A stretch of DNA of 50,573 nucleotides from Acetoanaerobium pronyense. Its GTDB lineage: Bacteria > Bacillota > Clostridia > Peptostreptococcales > Filifactoraceae. The notes under the pieces are model-generated. The model made no database searches and had not been told where the DNA came from. It saw nothing but the letters and a program-made list of their open reading frames with translations. Positions 35,907-43,907 of the stretch are shown one piece after another (the stretch's first letter is position 1; each line of letters opens with the position of its first letter). The translations under genes and the position numbers were made by a program. The DNA lies in assembly GCF_017874355.1 (NCBI RefSeq), contig NZ_JAGGLI010000021.1, positions 1-50,573 on the forward strand, written 5' to 3'.

Positions 35907-38549
35907 CTACTTCGTATCAAACCATGATTTTCCAGATTCAATATCCGCTTTTAACTGTACATTTAGTTTAACTGCATTTTCCATCTCTTCTTTTAGGATT
36001 TTTATTGCAATTTCCTTTTCATTTTCCGGGGCTTCTACTATAAGCTCATCATGTACTTGAAGAATTAATCTAGATTCTAACTTTTCTTTTCTTATTCTTT
36101 GCCATACTTTTAGCATAGCTATTTTTATAATATCTGCGGCTGTCCCCTGGATTGGAGTATTCATTGCCAGTCTTTTACCAAGTGATTTGACAACAAAATT
36201 CTTCGAGCTAATTTCAGGAATATATCTTCTTCTCCCTAAAAGCGTGGATACATACCCCTTTGTTTCTCCATCTTTTACTACGTCTTCCATATATTTTTTT
36301 ACATTAGGATACTTTGCAAAATAACTCTCTATATATTCCTTTGCTATCTTTACAGGAATTCCCAAGTTGTTTGAGAGTCCAAAATCGCTAATTCCATAGA
36401 CAATCCCAAAATTCACTGCTTTTGCGGCACTTCTTAGTTCCTTTGTTACATCCTCAATAGCAACATTAAAAACCTCCGATGCAGTTGCTGTATGGATATC
36501 TATATTTTTAGAAAAAGCTTCTATAAGGTTTTTATCATCTGATATATGAGCAAGAACTCTTAACTCTATCTGGGAATAATCCGCATCCACTAATATACTC
36601 TCTTCTTTTGAAACAAATACCTTTCTAAGCTCACGTCCAAGCTCTAATCGTACTGGTATATTTTGAAGGTTTGGATCTGTAGATGAAATCCTCCCTGTCG
36701 TAGTAATAGTTTGGTTAAATGAAGAATGAATCCTCCCAGTATCTGGGTTTATAATCTTTGATAGCCCTTCTACATATGTGGATTGTAGCTTAGTATACTG
36801 TCTATAAAGGGTTATTTTCCCAATTATTGGATGCTTCTCCTTTAAGGCTTCAAGCACTTCCGCATTTGTAGAGTATCCAGTTTTTGTCTTTTTTATTACC
36901 GGAAGCTCAAGCTTATCAAAAAGTATATGACCAAGTTGTTTTGGAGAATTTATATTAAATTCTTCCCCTGAATAAGAATAAATATCTTTTTCTAGTAATG
37001 ATATTTCAATAGAGAATTTTTCCTTGAGATTATCCAGTACATCCTTTCTTACCATGATTCCATGGTACTCCATATCTCCCAGTACCTTTATAAGCGGTAT
37101 TTCTATTTCAAAGAAAAGATTTTCCATTTCATTTTCTTTGATTAGAGGCATCATAATATCTTTTAATCTTTCCGTTGTTTCAAGGACATCCCAATAATAA
37201 AGAAATAACTCTTGCTCAGGAATTTCCATAAGATTTTTCTCGGATTTTCCTTTTCCAAAAAAATCTTCTTTTGATTTTATGTCACCAGCTCCATATTTCT
37301 TTGATAATATGCTCAAATCATTATTGGTTCCTGATGAGTCAATCAAGTACTCCCCTATCTCAACGTCGAAGTATATCCCATCTAGCTCAATTTCATAAGG
37401 TAAAAGCAAAATATAATCCTGCTTTAAATCGAATCCAGATTTTTTAATGCCTTCATCCTCTAAAATATCTTTTATAAGAATTACATCATCTTCTTTAAAA
37501 AGGTATAGTTTATCATCTATTTTTATAAACAAGCTACTTATTTTTCTATGTCTTATATTTCCTTTATGTGCTGATGCTTTAATAAAAATTTCCTTACTTT
37601 TATTTGCACTAATTTTAAAAGCTTCAAGATTATCTTTATCAACTTTTATAAGCTTCATTTCCCTAGATATAATTTCAGGATTTGGAGTAGTCTTTATTTT
37701 GCTAAGTAAAGTATTGAATTCAAATTCATTGAATAATGCACAGAGCTCTTCAATATTTTTTTCTCTAAGCCTAAGTTCATTCAAATCAATTTCGATAGGC
37801 ATATCAGTAACAATCGTTGCTAGCCTTTTACTTAAAAATGCCTGATCATAATTCTCTTCAAGCTTTTTTTTAAGCCCTGCACTTAAGCTATCACGGTTTT
37901 CATATACATCTTCAAGACTACCATAATCAAGTAGAAGCTTGAGTCCTGTTTTTTCTCCAATCCCAGGAACACCCGGTATATTATCAGACTTGTCTCCCAT
38001 AAGACCCTTTAGGTCAATAAATTGAAGAGGCGTGATTCCATATTGGTCCTTAAGAGCTTTTTCATCATAAATATCAAGCTCTGAAATTCCTTTTTTAGTA
38101 AGTAATATCTTCGTTGTATCAGATGCGAGCTGAAGAGCATCCTTGTCTCCAGTTATTATATATACATCTATATTTTGCTTTTCATATACCTTGGCAACTG
38201 TACCGATTATATCATCAGCTTCATACCCCTCAAGCTCAAGTCTGCTTATACCAAAGGCATCAATAGTTTTTTTGAGTGGCTCTATTTGCTCCCTTAGCTC
38301 ATTTGGCATCCCTTTTCTATGGCTTTTATAGCCTTCATACTCTTTATGTCTAAAGGTTGGAGCCTTAAGATCAAATGCTATAGTAAGGTAGGTTGGATTA
38401 TATTCTTCTAATATTCTAAAAAGGATGTTTGTAAATCCATAAATTGCATTGGTATGCTGTCCTTTTTTATTCATAAGCTCTGGAAGTGCATAAAAAGCTC
38501 TATTTACTAAACTATTTCCATCTATTATTACTAACAATTCTCTCATCAT
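35907..38549 (-). CDS. polA: DNA polymerase I
   Basis: About 880 residues. The N-terminal 5'-3' exonuclease (1-290) has LVIIDGNSLVNRAFYALP and GDKDALQL with its conserved acidic residues. The middle (about 300-470) is 3'-5' exonuclease-like but lacks clear DxE/YxxxD motifs, so proofreading is probably absent, as in Bacillus. The C-terminal polymerase domain shows DADYSQIELRVLAH (motif A), RSAAKAVNFGIVYG (motif B) and LQVHDELIVE (motif C). The frame opens at TTG 38564, but GAGGGGG lies just upstream of the ATG at 38549, followed directly by a second ATG. Confidence 0.97.
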   Translation of the reverse strand: MMRELLVIIDGNSLVNRAFYALPELMNKKGQHTNAIYGFTNILFRILEEYNPTYLTIAFDLKAPTFRHKEYEGYKSHRKGMPNELREQIEPLKKTIDAFGISRLELEGYEADDIIGTVAKVYEKQNIDVYIITGDKDALQLASDTTKILLTKKGISELDIYDEKALKDQYGITPLQFIDLKGLMGDKSDNIPGVPGIGEKTGLKLLLDYGSLEDVYENRDSLSAGLKKKLEENYDQAFLSKRLATIVTDMPIEIDLNELRLREKNIEELCALFNEFEFNTLLSKIKTTPNPEIISREMKLIKVDKDNLEAFKISANKSKEIFIKASAHKGNIRHRKISSLFIKIDDKLYLFKEDDVILIKDILEDEGIKKSGFDLKQDYILLLPYEIELDGIYFDVEIGEYLIDSSGTNNDLSILSKKYGAGDIKSKEDFFGKGKSEKNLMEIPEQELFLYYWDVLETTERLKDIMMPLIKENEMENLFFEIEIPLIKVLGDMEYHGIMVRKDVLDNLKEKFSIEISLLEKDIYSYSGEEFNINSPKQLGHILFDKLELPVIKKTKTGYSTNAEVLEALKEKHPIIGKITLYRQYTKLQSTYVEGLSKIINPDTGRIHSSFNQTITTTGRISSTDPNLQNIPVRLELGRELRKVFVSKEESILVDADYSQIELRVLAHISDDKNLIEAFSKNIDIHTATASEVFNVAIEDVTKELRSAAKAVNFGIVYGISDFGLSNNLGIPVKIAKEYIESYFAKYPNVKKYMEDVVKDGETKGYVSTLLGRRRYIPEISSKNFVVKSLGKRLAMNTPIQGTAADIIKIAMLKVWQRIRKEKLESRLILQVHDELIVEAPENEKEIAIKILKEEMENAVKLNVQLKADIESGKSWFDTK

Positions 38550-38638
38550 GTAATGCCCCCTCAATATATAGGTGTACTATAAACTTACTGTCATCAAATT
38601 ATATCAGAAAGATTAATAAGTTCCAACTCATTAAAGTA

Positions 38639-38667
38639 TTGATTTGATAATGCTTCTATGCTATTAT
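38639..38667 (+). promoter_or_regulatory. Promoter of tRNA-Leu (CAA)
   Basis: TTGATT (38639-38644), a 17-base spacer and TATTAT (38662-38667), ending 10 bases before the tRNA. Confidence 0.7.
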
Positions 38668-38677
38668 ATTTTGGTAG

Positions 38678-38763
38678 GCGGGCGTGGCGGAACGGCAGAC
38701 GCAGCGGACTCAAAATCCGCCATAGGTGACTATGTGGGGGTTCAAATCCCTTCGCCCGCACCA
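38678..38763 (+). tRNA. tRNA-Leu (CAA), integration target
   Basis: 86 bases including CCA. Acceptor GCGGGCG pairs with CGCCCGC; GGTTCAAATCCC T arm; class II variable arm. The anticodon stem GCGGA/TCCGC encloses loop CTCAAAA, anticodon CAA for UUG. An integrase gene reads toward its 3' end from 50 bases away, marking this as the attachment site of the neighbouring element. Confidence 0.95.
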
Positions 38764-38773
38764 ATTTATTTAA

Positions 38774-38797
38774 AAAGTTCTCTCCAAAGTTCTCTCC
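38774..38797. repeat. Tandem 12-bp repeat beside the tRNA attachment site
   Basis: AAAGTTCTCTCC occurs twice head to tail (38774-38785 and 38786-38797), 11 bases past the tRNA 3' end and just before the integrase stop. The place and repeat length suit integrase arm-binding sites; this is inference. Confidence 0.6.
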
Positions 38798-38813
38798 AAA
38801 TATTTTTAGGCTA

Positions 38814-40013
38814 TTAACAATTAGCTTTAGAAATTGCATTTGATATGACAGAGGCGGTATTATTTTTAGAAGTGGAGTCTAAATGGACGTATATGTTTGC
38901 AGTTGTTGAATAATCACTATGACCTAACCATAATTGAATTTCTTTTAAACTTATTCCATTTGCAATAAGTATACTTGCACAACTATGTCTTAAATCATGA
39001 AATCTTATCATTTTCATTTTGTTCTTTTTTAGGAATATATTAAAATGTTGAGTAATATAATTAGGCTTAGTACGAATTCCCAATTCGTCTAAATAAATGT
39101 AACCAGCAAATTCATCGTGATAGGATGACTTTGCTATTTTTTTATTCTTTTCCTGATTTTTCTTGATTTCAAGTAAATATTCTTCAATTTCAGGAAGAAG
39201 AGGCAAAACTCTATAACTCCCCTTATTCTTAGTTCTATTTTTTTCAACTTCTTTTACTTTTCCATTTTCTTTAATTTCTGTTACTGTATGCTTTATTGTA
39301 ATTATTTTTTTATCAAAATCTATAGCTTCCCATTTCAATCCTAATATTTCACTTCTTCTAAGCCCATAGTATACTGCCATTTTAACAGCATATTCTATTT
39401 TTAGTCCTTTTACTCTCTCTAACAATTCTGATATTTCTCTATCGTTGTAATAATTATATATCACTTGTTGCTTTTTAGGTTTCTCTACTAAATCGGCCTC
39501 ATTGACAGTTACTAATTTTAATTTCAAAGCATATTGTAATGATTTTCTAATATTAGCATGATACCTTATCAATGTAGTATTTGATAAATTATACTTTGAT
39601 TGAGCATATTGATAAAATTTTTGTATATGATAAGCCCTAATCTCAGAGACAGTTATTGAATATTTTTCAAAATAAGGGATTATCCTTTTATGAATAATGT
39701 ACTGATAGGACGAATAGCTGGTTTTTTCTAAATTTGGCTTTACCAGCTCTAACCAGTCTTTAATGAAATCTGTAAATAATAAGTCTTCAACTTTCTTTTC
39801 ATCAGCTTTATTAGATTCAGTATTAATATTTCCATTTAGTATCGTGTCATATTTTATTTTATAATCAGTTAAAATTTGTTCTGCTCTCTTTTTATTATTT
39901 TTTATTGGTAGCTTAGTGGATATCCATTTAGTTTTTCTCTTATTTTGATTATCTTTATAGCTTAGTACTACATAATAAAGACCCTTCTTTTCTTGTAGAT
40001 GACCTGCTATCAT
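38814..40013 (-). CDS. Tyrosine recombinase integrase (Tn916/phage type)
   Basis: 399 residues. An N-terminal arm-binding region (about 1-60, AP2-like), a SAM-like core-binding domain (about 78-170) and a catalytic domain (about 185-395). The catalytic residues are visible: Arg in YYGLRRSEILGL (about 219), HDLRH (His339, Arg342), LGHSDYSTT (His365) and Tyr375 in ANIYVHLD. It drives integration and excision at the adjacent tRNA-Leu. It lies downstream of its excisionase, the usual xis-int order. GGAGGG precedes the ATG. Confidence 0.95.
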   Translation of the reverse strand: MIAGHLQEKKGLYYVVLSYKDNQNKRKTKWISTKLPIKNNKKRAEQILTDYKIKYDTILNGNINTESNKADEKKVEDLLFTDFIKDWLELVKPNLEKTSYSSYQYIIHKRIIPYFEKYSITVSEIRAYHIQKFYQYAQSKYNLSNTTLIRYHANIRKSLQYALKLKLVTVNEADLVEKPKKQQVIYNYYNDREISELLERVKGLKIEYAVKMAVYYGLRRSEILGLKWEAIDFDKKIITIKHTVTEIKENGKVKEVEKNRTKNKGSYRVLPLLPEIEEYLLEIKKNQEKNKKIAKSSYHDEFAGYIYLDELGIRTKPNYITQHFNIFLKKNKMKMIRFHDLRHSCASILIANGISLKEIQLWLGHSDYSTTANIYVHLDSTSKNNTASVISNAISKANC

Positions 40014-40123
40014 TTTACCCTCCTGTGTTATTTAGCATGTACACCTAATTGTGATACTTTTATATTAGGTTATACAGTATATGAAGTCAATATCTTTAGA
40101 AAAGTAAAGATGCTGACTTTGGA

Positions 40124-40300
40124 TTAATTTTTTTTATATAAAAACTCAATTACATAGATTTTAGGAATTTTATATACTCGTCCAATCTTAATATATTTTA
40201 TTTTGTTATTTCTAAGCAAACTATATGCAGTCTTTTCACAGATCCCTAGCATATTACTTAATTCACTTACATTAACAACATCTGGAAAATTTTCAAACAT
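40124..40300 (-). CDS. xis: Excisionase-like helix-turn-helix protein
   Basis: 58 residues, MFENFPDVVNVSELSNML at the N-terminus, with a winged-helix MerR-like DNA-binding fold: VSELSNMLGICEKTAYSLLR then IKYIKIGRVYKIPK. This is the pattern of small excisionases that bend att DNA and bias the integrase toward excision. GTAGGTGAG lies before the ATG. It lies about 110 bases upstream of the integrase on the same strand. Confidence 0.88.
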   Translation of the reverse strand: MFENFPDVVNVSELSNMLGICEKTAYSLLRNNKIKYIKIGRVYKIPKIYVIEFLYKKN

Positions 40301-40424
40301 ATTTACTCACCTACTTTTAACTTATAATAAGGTAGTAATTCAAAATATTTAATAGTCTATCTAAAATAATTATTGTGATTTAATTTTTATTAATATAAAT
40401 ACTTTAAGCTACTTATGATTAGTA

Positions 40425-40740
40425 AGTATCATAGGCTCTTCGCCTCTCCCACATTATGCGAGCTGCTCTCCATACGATGAGTTAGGACTAAGCAGAAGTA
40501 TCATTATTTTCCTGCGCAGGTTATGGCAATCGAATTTATCAAATTCGTTTTGAACAGAAATTTATCGCTCAGCCCAAAATATAATTTTTCATTATTATTT
40601 GAGTTTCTTGGCGTTTCCTTCATGTTGCTTAAGGGTTTGTCCCTATGCACAGTAATGTACTTAAAGTACTTAGTATTCTTTTTTCAAGGAACATAGGAGG
40701 GCTTAGAAAAATGCCCTCACTATATAGCCTTGAGAAAGGA
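40425..40740 (-). ncRNA. Candidate structured RNA in gene-free block upstream of xis
   Basis: The 468 bases between xis and the sigma-like gene hold no plausible coding frame, yet 40425-40740 is visibly richer in G and C than its surroundings and full of complementary segments. These include GAGGGC/GCCCTC (40697-40702 with 40713-40718), CCTATG/CATAGG (40642-40647 with 40692-40697), TCAAGG/CCTTGA (40684-40689 with 40728-40733, crossing the previous pair like a pseudoknot), CGAATTT/AAATTCG (40531-40537 with 40541-40547), palindrome CCTGCGCAGG (40511-40520) and AGGC/GCCT (40433-40436 with 40442-40445). Strand is chosen to match the neighbouring genes. I cannot assign it to a known RNA class with certainty; large classes such as raiA, ROOL or ARRPOF are possibilities. 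Confidence 0.5.
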
Positions 40741-40768
40741 TAAAAAGGGACAAAAAAATTAAAAATTT

Positions 40769-41164
40769 TTATTTTAAATCTTTTCTTAATTTGGCAAGTG
40801 CTCTTTGATGTCTTTTTTTAGTTGATTCATTATTAAGGCTGAGCTTTATTGCAATTTCATTAATAGATAGACCAAACCTATATTTGAGTTCTATTATTTC
40901 CAAATCTGATTTAGTTAGCTTTTTTAAGGCTTTTATTAGGTGTTCATTACTAATAGCATCTATAAATGCCAATAATGCCTCTGCTTCTTTTTCTACATCA
41001 GAATCGCATTTATAGTTTTCTACTTTTAAAGGAACAAATTTTTTCTCTAAATACTCTAGTGAAATATTATGTCTGTAATATCTCCTGTCTTGATTTTTGT
41101 CTTTTTTCTCCTGCTCTTTTAAAAACTCATGAACCATTTCTAAGCTTTTCTTTTCTTTTGACAT
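40769..41164 (-). CDS. Sigma-70 region 4-like helix-turn-helix protein
   Basis: 131 residues. The C-terminal 60 residues look like sigma region 4: LKKLTKSDLEIIELKYRFGLSINEIAIKLSL, then KKRHQRALAKLRKDL. No region 2 is present; the N-terminal half is a charged helix. Such proteins occur near int/xis in Tn916-like and related elements as transcription activators. The frame opens at GTG 41173, but that codon is part of the AGAAAGGGGTG ribosome binding site; the ATG at 41164 is the sensible start. A terminator hairpin lies directly before the gene. Confidence 0.75.
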   Translation of the reverse strand: MSKEKKSLEMVHEFLKEQEKKDKNQDRRYYRHNISLEYLEKKFVPLKVENYKCDSDVEKEAEALLAFIDAISNEHLIKALKKLTKSDLEIIELKYRFGLSINEIAIKLSLNNESTKKRHQRALAKLRKDLK

Positions 41165-41184
41165 TTGAAACACCCCTTTCTAAA

Positions 41185-41219
41185 CGAAAAAAGGAGCCAC
41201 ACGAAATGTGCGACTCCTT
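41185..41219 (-). terminator. Terminator/attenuator hairpin in front of the sigma-like gene
   Basis: On the minus strand AAGGAG pairs with CTCCTT around an inner CACA/TGTG helix, followed by TTTTTT. It ends only about 10 bases before the ribosome binding site, too little room for a promoter, so read-through or antitermination is needed for expression of the gene. Confidence 0.7.
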
Positions 41220-41255
41220 CTTTAAAATATGGTTATTAAATTGGATTTTAGGCAT

Positions 41256-41290
41256 AAAAAAACCCCTGAAACTTCACGAGTTTCAGGGGC
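41256..41290 (-). terminator. Terminator after the 183-residue unknown gene
   Basis: CCCCTGAAAC (41263-41272) pairs perfectly with GTTTCAGGGG (41280-41289); seven Ts follow on the minus strand. Confidence 0.9.
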
Positions 41291-41374
41291 TCATTTAATG
41301 CATATTAATCCTATTGTATCAATGCTATCATTATTAAAATTTTATGTCAGTACCAATAAAGTATCTATTTAGTA

Positions 41375-41926
41375 TCATGAATGTATCAAGCCTATATCAT
41401 TATTTTCATCTAATAGTTCTGGGATTAGGTATCCCCAAAGAATAGTGCTAAATATAGTTATAGCTTTTTTCTTTTCTCTAAAATAAGTCGCTCTAGAGCA
41501 ACGTAGGAAATCAATAATATCATTTTCATTGCATTTTTCAGGTGTTATATATGCCTTATATATTATCCAGTAATACCTTTCTTCATTATCAGGATATGAT
41601 TTTAGCATAATCAGAGCTTTATCTATTAACTTTATAATCTCTCTACTATCTTTTATTGATTGAAGTCTACTTTCTAGTCTTGCTTCAGATACAAACATTT
41701 CTGCATCTAATAAATTATCTACTAATTCATCCATCTTTTTTCCAGTAGTATAACTGCACTCATCCTCTATGATTTGAAAATTATTGTTAATCCTCCAAAG
41801 AACTTTGTTATATAGCTTTAGTAAAAGTTTTGTATTGTGGTAATGCTTTGGATTAATTTCATTATTTTTCATTATCTGCAATTGCTTTTGCTTTCTATTA
41901 TTAATTTCATTAAAAAACAGGTCCAT
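41375..41926 (-). CDS. Unknown 183-residue protein of the integrated element, possible HTH regulator
   Basis: I do not recognise a named family with confidence. The protein is helical and highly charged. Near residues 140-165 the stretch DFLRCSRATYFREKKKAI reads like a helix-turn-helix recognition segment, as in ArpU/late-control regulators of phages and elements. It has its own good promoter (42013-42041), an AAAGGAGTG ribosome binding site and a terminator, and is divergent from the ImmR-like repressor gene, the position normally occupied by the first gene of the repressed operon. Confidence 0.65.
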   Translation of the reverse strand: MDLFFNEINNRKQKQLQIMKNNEINPKHYHNTKLLLKLYNKVLWRINNNFQIIEDECSYTTGKKMDELVDNLLDAEMFVSEARLESRLQSIKDSREIIKLIDKALIMLKSYPDNEERYYWIIYKAYITPEKCNENDIIDFLRCSRATYFREKKKAITIFSTILWGYLIPELLDENNDIGLIHS

Positions 41927-42012
41927 AATTATGCACTCCTTTCTGCTTATAGCATTGACATAACCTCTGTTCTAATATTAAAATATATTTAAGTACTTTC
42001 GTTCTATTTTAA

Positions 42013-42041
42013 AGTATATATCGTTTTAATAATTTAGTCAA
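42013..42041 (-). promoter_or_regulatory. Leftward promoter of the element's early genes
   Basis: TTGACT (42036-42041), a 17-base spacer and TATACT (42013-42018). It drives the 183-residue gene and lies beside the palindrome at 42050-42063. Confidence 0.78.
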
Positions 42042-42049
42042 TATCAAAA

Positions 42050-42063
42050 AGAACATATGTTCG
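42050..42063. promoter_or_regulatory. LexA-like (SOS) box or ImmR operator
   Basis: AGAACATATGTTCG matches the Gram-positive LexA box CGAACATATGTTCG at 13 of 14 positions; its core GAACATATGTTC is a perfect palindrome. It lies between the divergent promoters of the ImmR-like repressor and the 183-residue gene, 8 bases upstream of the leftward -35 and over the likely rightward -35. Confidence 0.7.
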
Positions 42064-42101
42064 TTTTTGTGTTAAAATATACTTAACTGGAGGAATTCAA
42101 A

Positions 42102-42560
42102 ATGAACTTTGGAGAAAAAATAAAGGAATTAAGAAAGAAAAGAGGATTTTCACAATCTGAACTAGCTGAAAAAATTGGTGTTACTCAGAAAACTATTTGT
42201 AACTATGAAAACGGAACTAGATTTCCAAAAGGTCAGAAAATAATCAATGGATTTGCAGATATTTTTGATGTGTCTATAGATTATCTATTAGATGATACAG
42301 AAATAGATTCTAATAAACAAAATATTAAAATTGAATATAAAGATGAGTTTATATCTACTGCTAAAGAAAACTTTGGTTATAAGGGGAAAAAAGAGGCAGA
42401 AAATTTACTAGAAAAAACAGCAGCTATATTTTCTGGTGGAAGTCTTTCGGATGAGGATAAAGATGCTTTCTTTCAATCAATAACTGAACTTTATTTTGAT
42501 GCAAAATCAAAATCTAGAAAAAAATATGGGAAAAAGGGAATTGGGGAACCTAAAAAATAG
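42102..42560 (+). CDS. XRE-family repressor (ImmR/cI-like)
   Basis: 152 residues. The N-terminal HTH (about 4-60) shows IKELRKKRGFSQSELAEKIGVTQKTI, followed by a region (about 75-150) of unknown fold. Paired with the downstream ImmA-like protease it resembles the ImmR/ImmA control circuit of ICEBs1, where the protease inactivates the repressor after DNA damage or mating signals. GGAGG lies before the ATG. 14 bases separate it from the protease gene. Confidence 0.88.
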   Translation: MNFGEKIKELRKKRGFSQSELAEKIGVTQKTICNYENGTRFPKGQKIINGFADIFDVSIDYLLDDTEIDSNKQNIKIEYKDEFISTAKENFGYKGKKEAENLLEKTAAIFSGGSLSDEDKDAFFQSITELYFDAKSKSRKKYGKKGIGEPKK

Positions 42561-42574
42561 AGAGGGAATATATT

Positions 42575-43036
42575 ATGATAAGTAGAATACTTGAAGAGGT
42601 AGACAAACTTACACGAAAGTATAAAACTAGAGATCCTTTTGAAATTGCCAAGGGCCTTAATATAGATATCATATACCATGACCTTGGCAACTTAAAAGGG
42701 TATTATTACTATCAGTCTAGAATGAAATATATAGTTATAAATAAAAACATTTCAGAAGATTTAAAGCCAGTGATTTGCGCCCATGAACTTGGCCATGATA
42801 GGCTTCATCTTCATTTTGCCAAAAACTTTGCTATAAGAGAATTTGGCTTATTTGACATGTCTTCAAAACCAGAACGTGAAGCTAATATTTTTGCTGCTGA
42901 GCTTTTGATTGATGAACCTAAGTTTTTAGAATTGGTTTTAGCAGGCCATACTTATTCAGATATAGCTTCTGAGCTTTGTGTCCCTATTCATCTTGTTAAA
43001 AATAAAATAGATATATTGAAAATAAAAAAATGTTAA
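42575..43036 (+). CDS. ImmA/IrrE family metallo-endopeptidase
   Basis: 153 residues. The zinc protease motif HELGH is at about residues 70-74 (CAHELGHDRLH), with the typical downstream EREANIFAAELLI helix providing the third ligand. Family members cut a partner XRE repressor; the partner here is most likely the gene just upstream. AGAGGG precedes the ATG. Confidence 0.9.
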   Translation: MISRILEEVDKLTRKYKTRDPFEIAKGLNIDIIYHDLGNLKGYYYYQSRMKYIVINKNISEDLKPVICAHELGHDRLHLHFAKNFAIREFGLFDMSSKPEREANIFAAELLIDEPKFLELVLAGHTYSDIASELCVPIHLVKNKIDILKIKKC

Positions 43037-43081
43037 AATAATAATTGAACATAAATCAACTATTAACTTCTTACTTTTATT

Positions 43082-43366
43082 TCATTTCTTTATATCCATA
43101 TCATCTTTATCTTCAATACATTTCAATTTTTCAAGGTAAATAACTTCCATGTTATTCCAAAAGCTTACTGGAATACCTAAAACAGATTCTAATCTCAATG
43201 CAACATCTTGAGTCAACTCTACTTGTCCATTAATCAATCTACTTATATGATTTTCTGATAAACCCATTCTTAGAGCAAACTCTTTTTGCTTCATTCCTCT
43301 ATTTTCAATCTGCTCTCTTATTGTCGCACCTGATGGAATATCAATAGTGTAATTACTATACCTCAT
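43082..43366 (-). CDS. Orphan HigA-family antitoxin-like XRE protein
   Basis: 94 residues. The start MRYSNYTIDIPSGATIREQIE is the pattern of HigA-family antidotes (COG3093), followed by an XRE HTH: MKQKEFALRMGLSENHISRLING, then LESVLGIPVSFWNN. Longer relatives carry a C-terminal peptidase domain that is missing here. No HigB toxin gene lies next to it; upstream is the broken zinc-ribbon gene. AGGAGG precedes the ATG, and a GCCGC/GCGGC hairpin sits before that. Confidence 0.8.
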   Translation of the reverse strand: MRYSNYTIDIPSGATIREQIENRGMKQKEFALRMGLSENHISRLINGQVELTQDVALRLESVLGIPVSFWNNMEVIYLEKLKCIEDKDDMDIKK

Positions 43367-43427
43367 AACTCATTCCTCCTAGCCGCATCCATTTAGCGGC
43401 AATACTATATAAAGCATTTAATTTTTA

Positions 43428-43712
43428 TTAATCCTCACATAATAAACTTTTCGGTTCATTTTTTATTCTCTTCCAGGTTTTTATCTCTCCAGAACAAAGA
43501 CGACTATCATCGATCGATCTTATGCCAATTCTAGACACTTTCCAGAAAAGGGTCTCATCAACTAAACAGTTTCCGCAAGTACGAGGACCTAAAATTCCAA
43601 AAGTCCCCATTTTAGGAGGATAATCCCATCCTGTATCTTAGGCCATGTCAGCAGTAATAAACTCTTTGTTCCCACATATTTCACAAGTAATTCCAATTTT
43701 TCTGCTATTCAT
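43428..43712 (-). pseudogene. Small zinc-ribbon protein gene interrupted by a stop codon
   Basis: One reading frame runs from ATG 43712 (MNSRKIGITCEICGNK) to 43428 but is broken by TAA at 43638-43640. On both sides the sequence reads as one protein: CEICGNKEF before the stop, WDYPPKMGTFGILGPRTCGNC after it, so the paired CxxC motifs of a zinc ribbon lie on opposite sides. A single C-to-T change of CAA would explain the stop. The downstream part could still start at an internal ATG (43610), giving 60 residues. I do not recognise the family. Confidence 0.55.
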
Positions 43713-43842
43713 ACTTTCAATAAGTTTCTTTTCATAAGTATGCTCTTTTCTAGCTTAGTAAATACTTCCAATTTAATTTTTAATAGTGAATACCCATGGA
43801 TGAAATTGTTCCCACTTTTAGTTAATTTATCAATAGACACAA

Positions 43843-43871
43843 TTGATTTATGGTGTTAATATTTATATAAA
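43843..43871 (+). promoter_or_regulatory. Promoter of the tetR - GGDEF/EAL - chemoreceptor operon
   Basis: TTGATT (43843-43848), a 17-base spacer and TATAAA (43866-43871), 37 bases before the tetR ATG. Confidence 0.72.
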
Positions 43872-43889
43872 CTTACGCTAGTCAGTTTA
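43868..43889. promoter_or_regulatory. Palindromic operator, probably bound by the adjacent TetR protein
   Basis: A 22-bp interrupted palindrome with the pattern TAAACT-n-AC-n4-GT-n-AGTTTA. It overlaps the -10 box and the expected transcription start of the operon, the classic place for TetR autorepression. Confidence 0.65.
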
Positions 43890-43907
43890 AAAAAGGAGTT
43901 ATTAAAA

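Noticed and set aside
38594-38839. 81-residue minus-strand frame next to polA containing KGFEPPHSHLW
   Set aside because: It is the antisense translation of tRNA-Leu (CAA) and the tandem repeat; the motif is a known artefact of translating tRNA T arms backward.
40301-40768. Group I/II intron, tmRNA or RNase P RNA in the gene-free block
   Set aside because: I looked for their signature segments (intron domain V, tmRNA CCA-ended arm, GAGGAAAGTCC of RNase P) and saw none.
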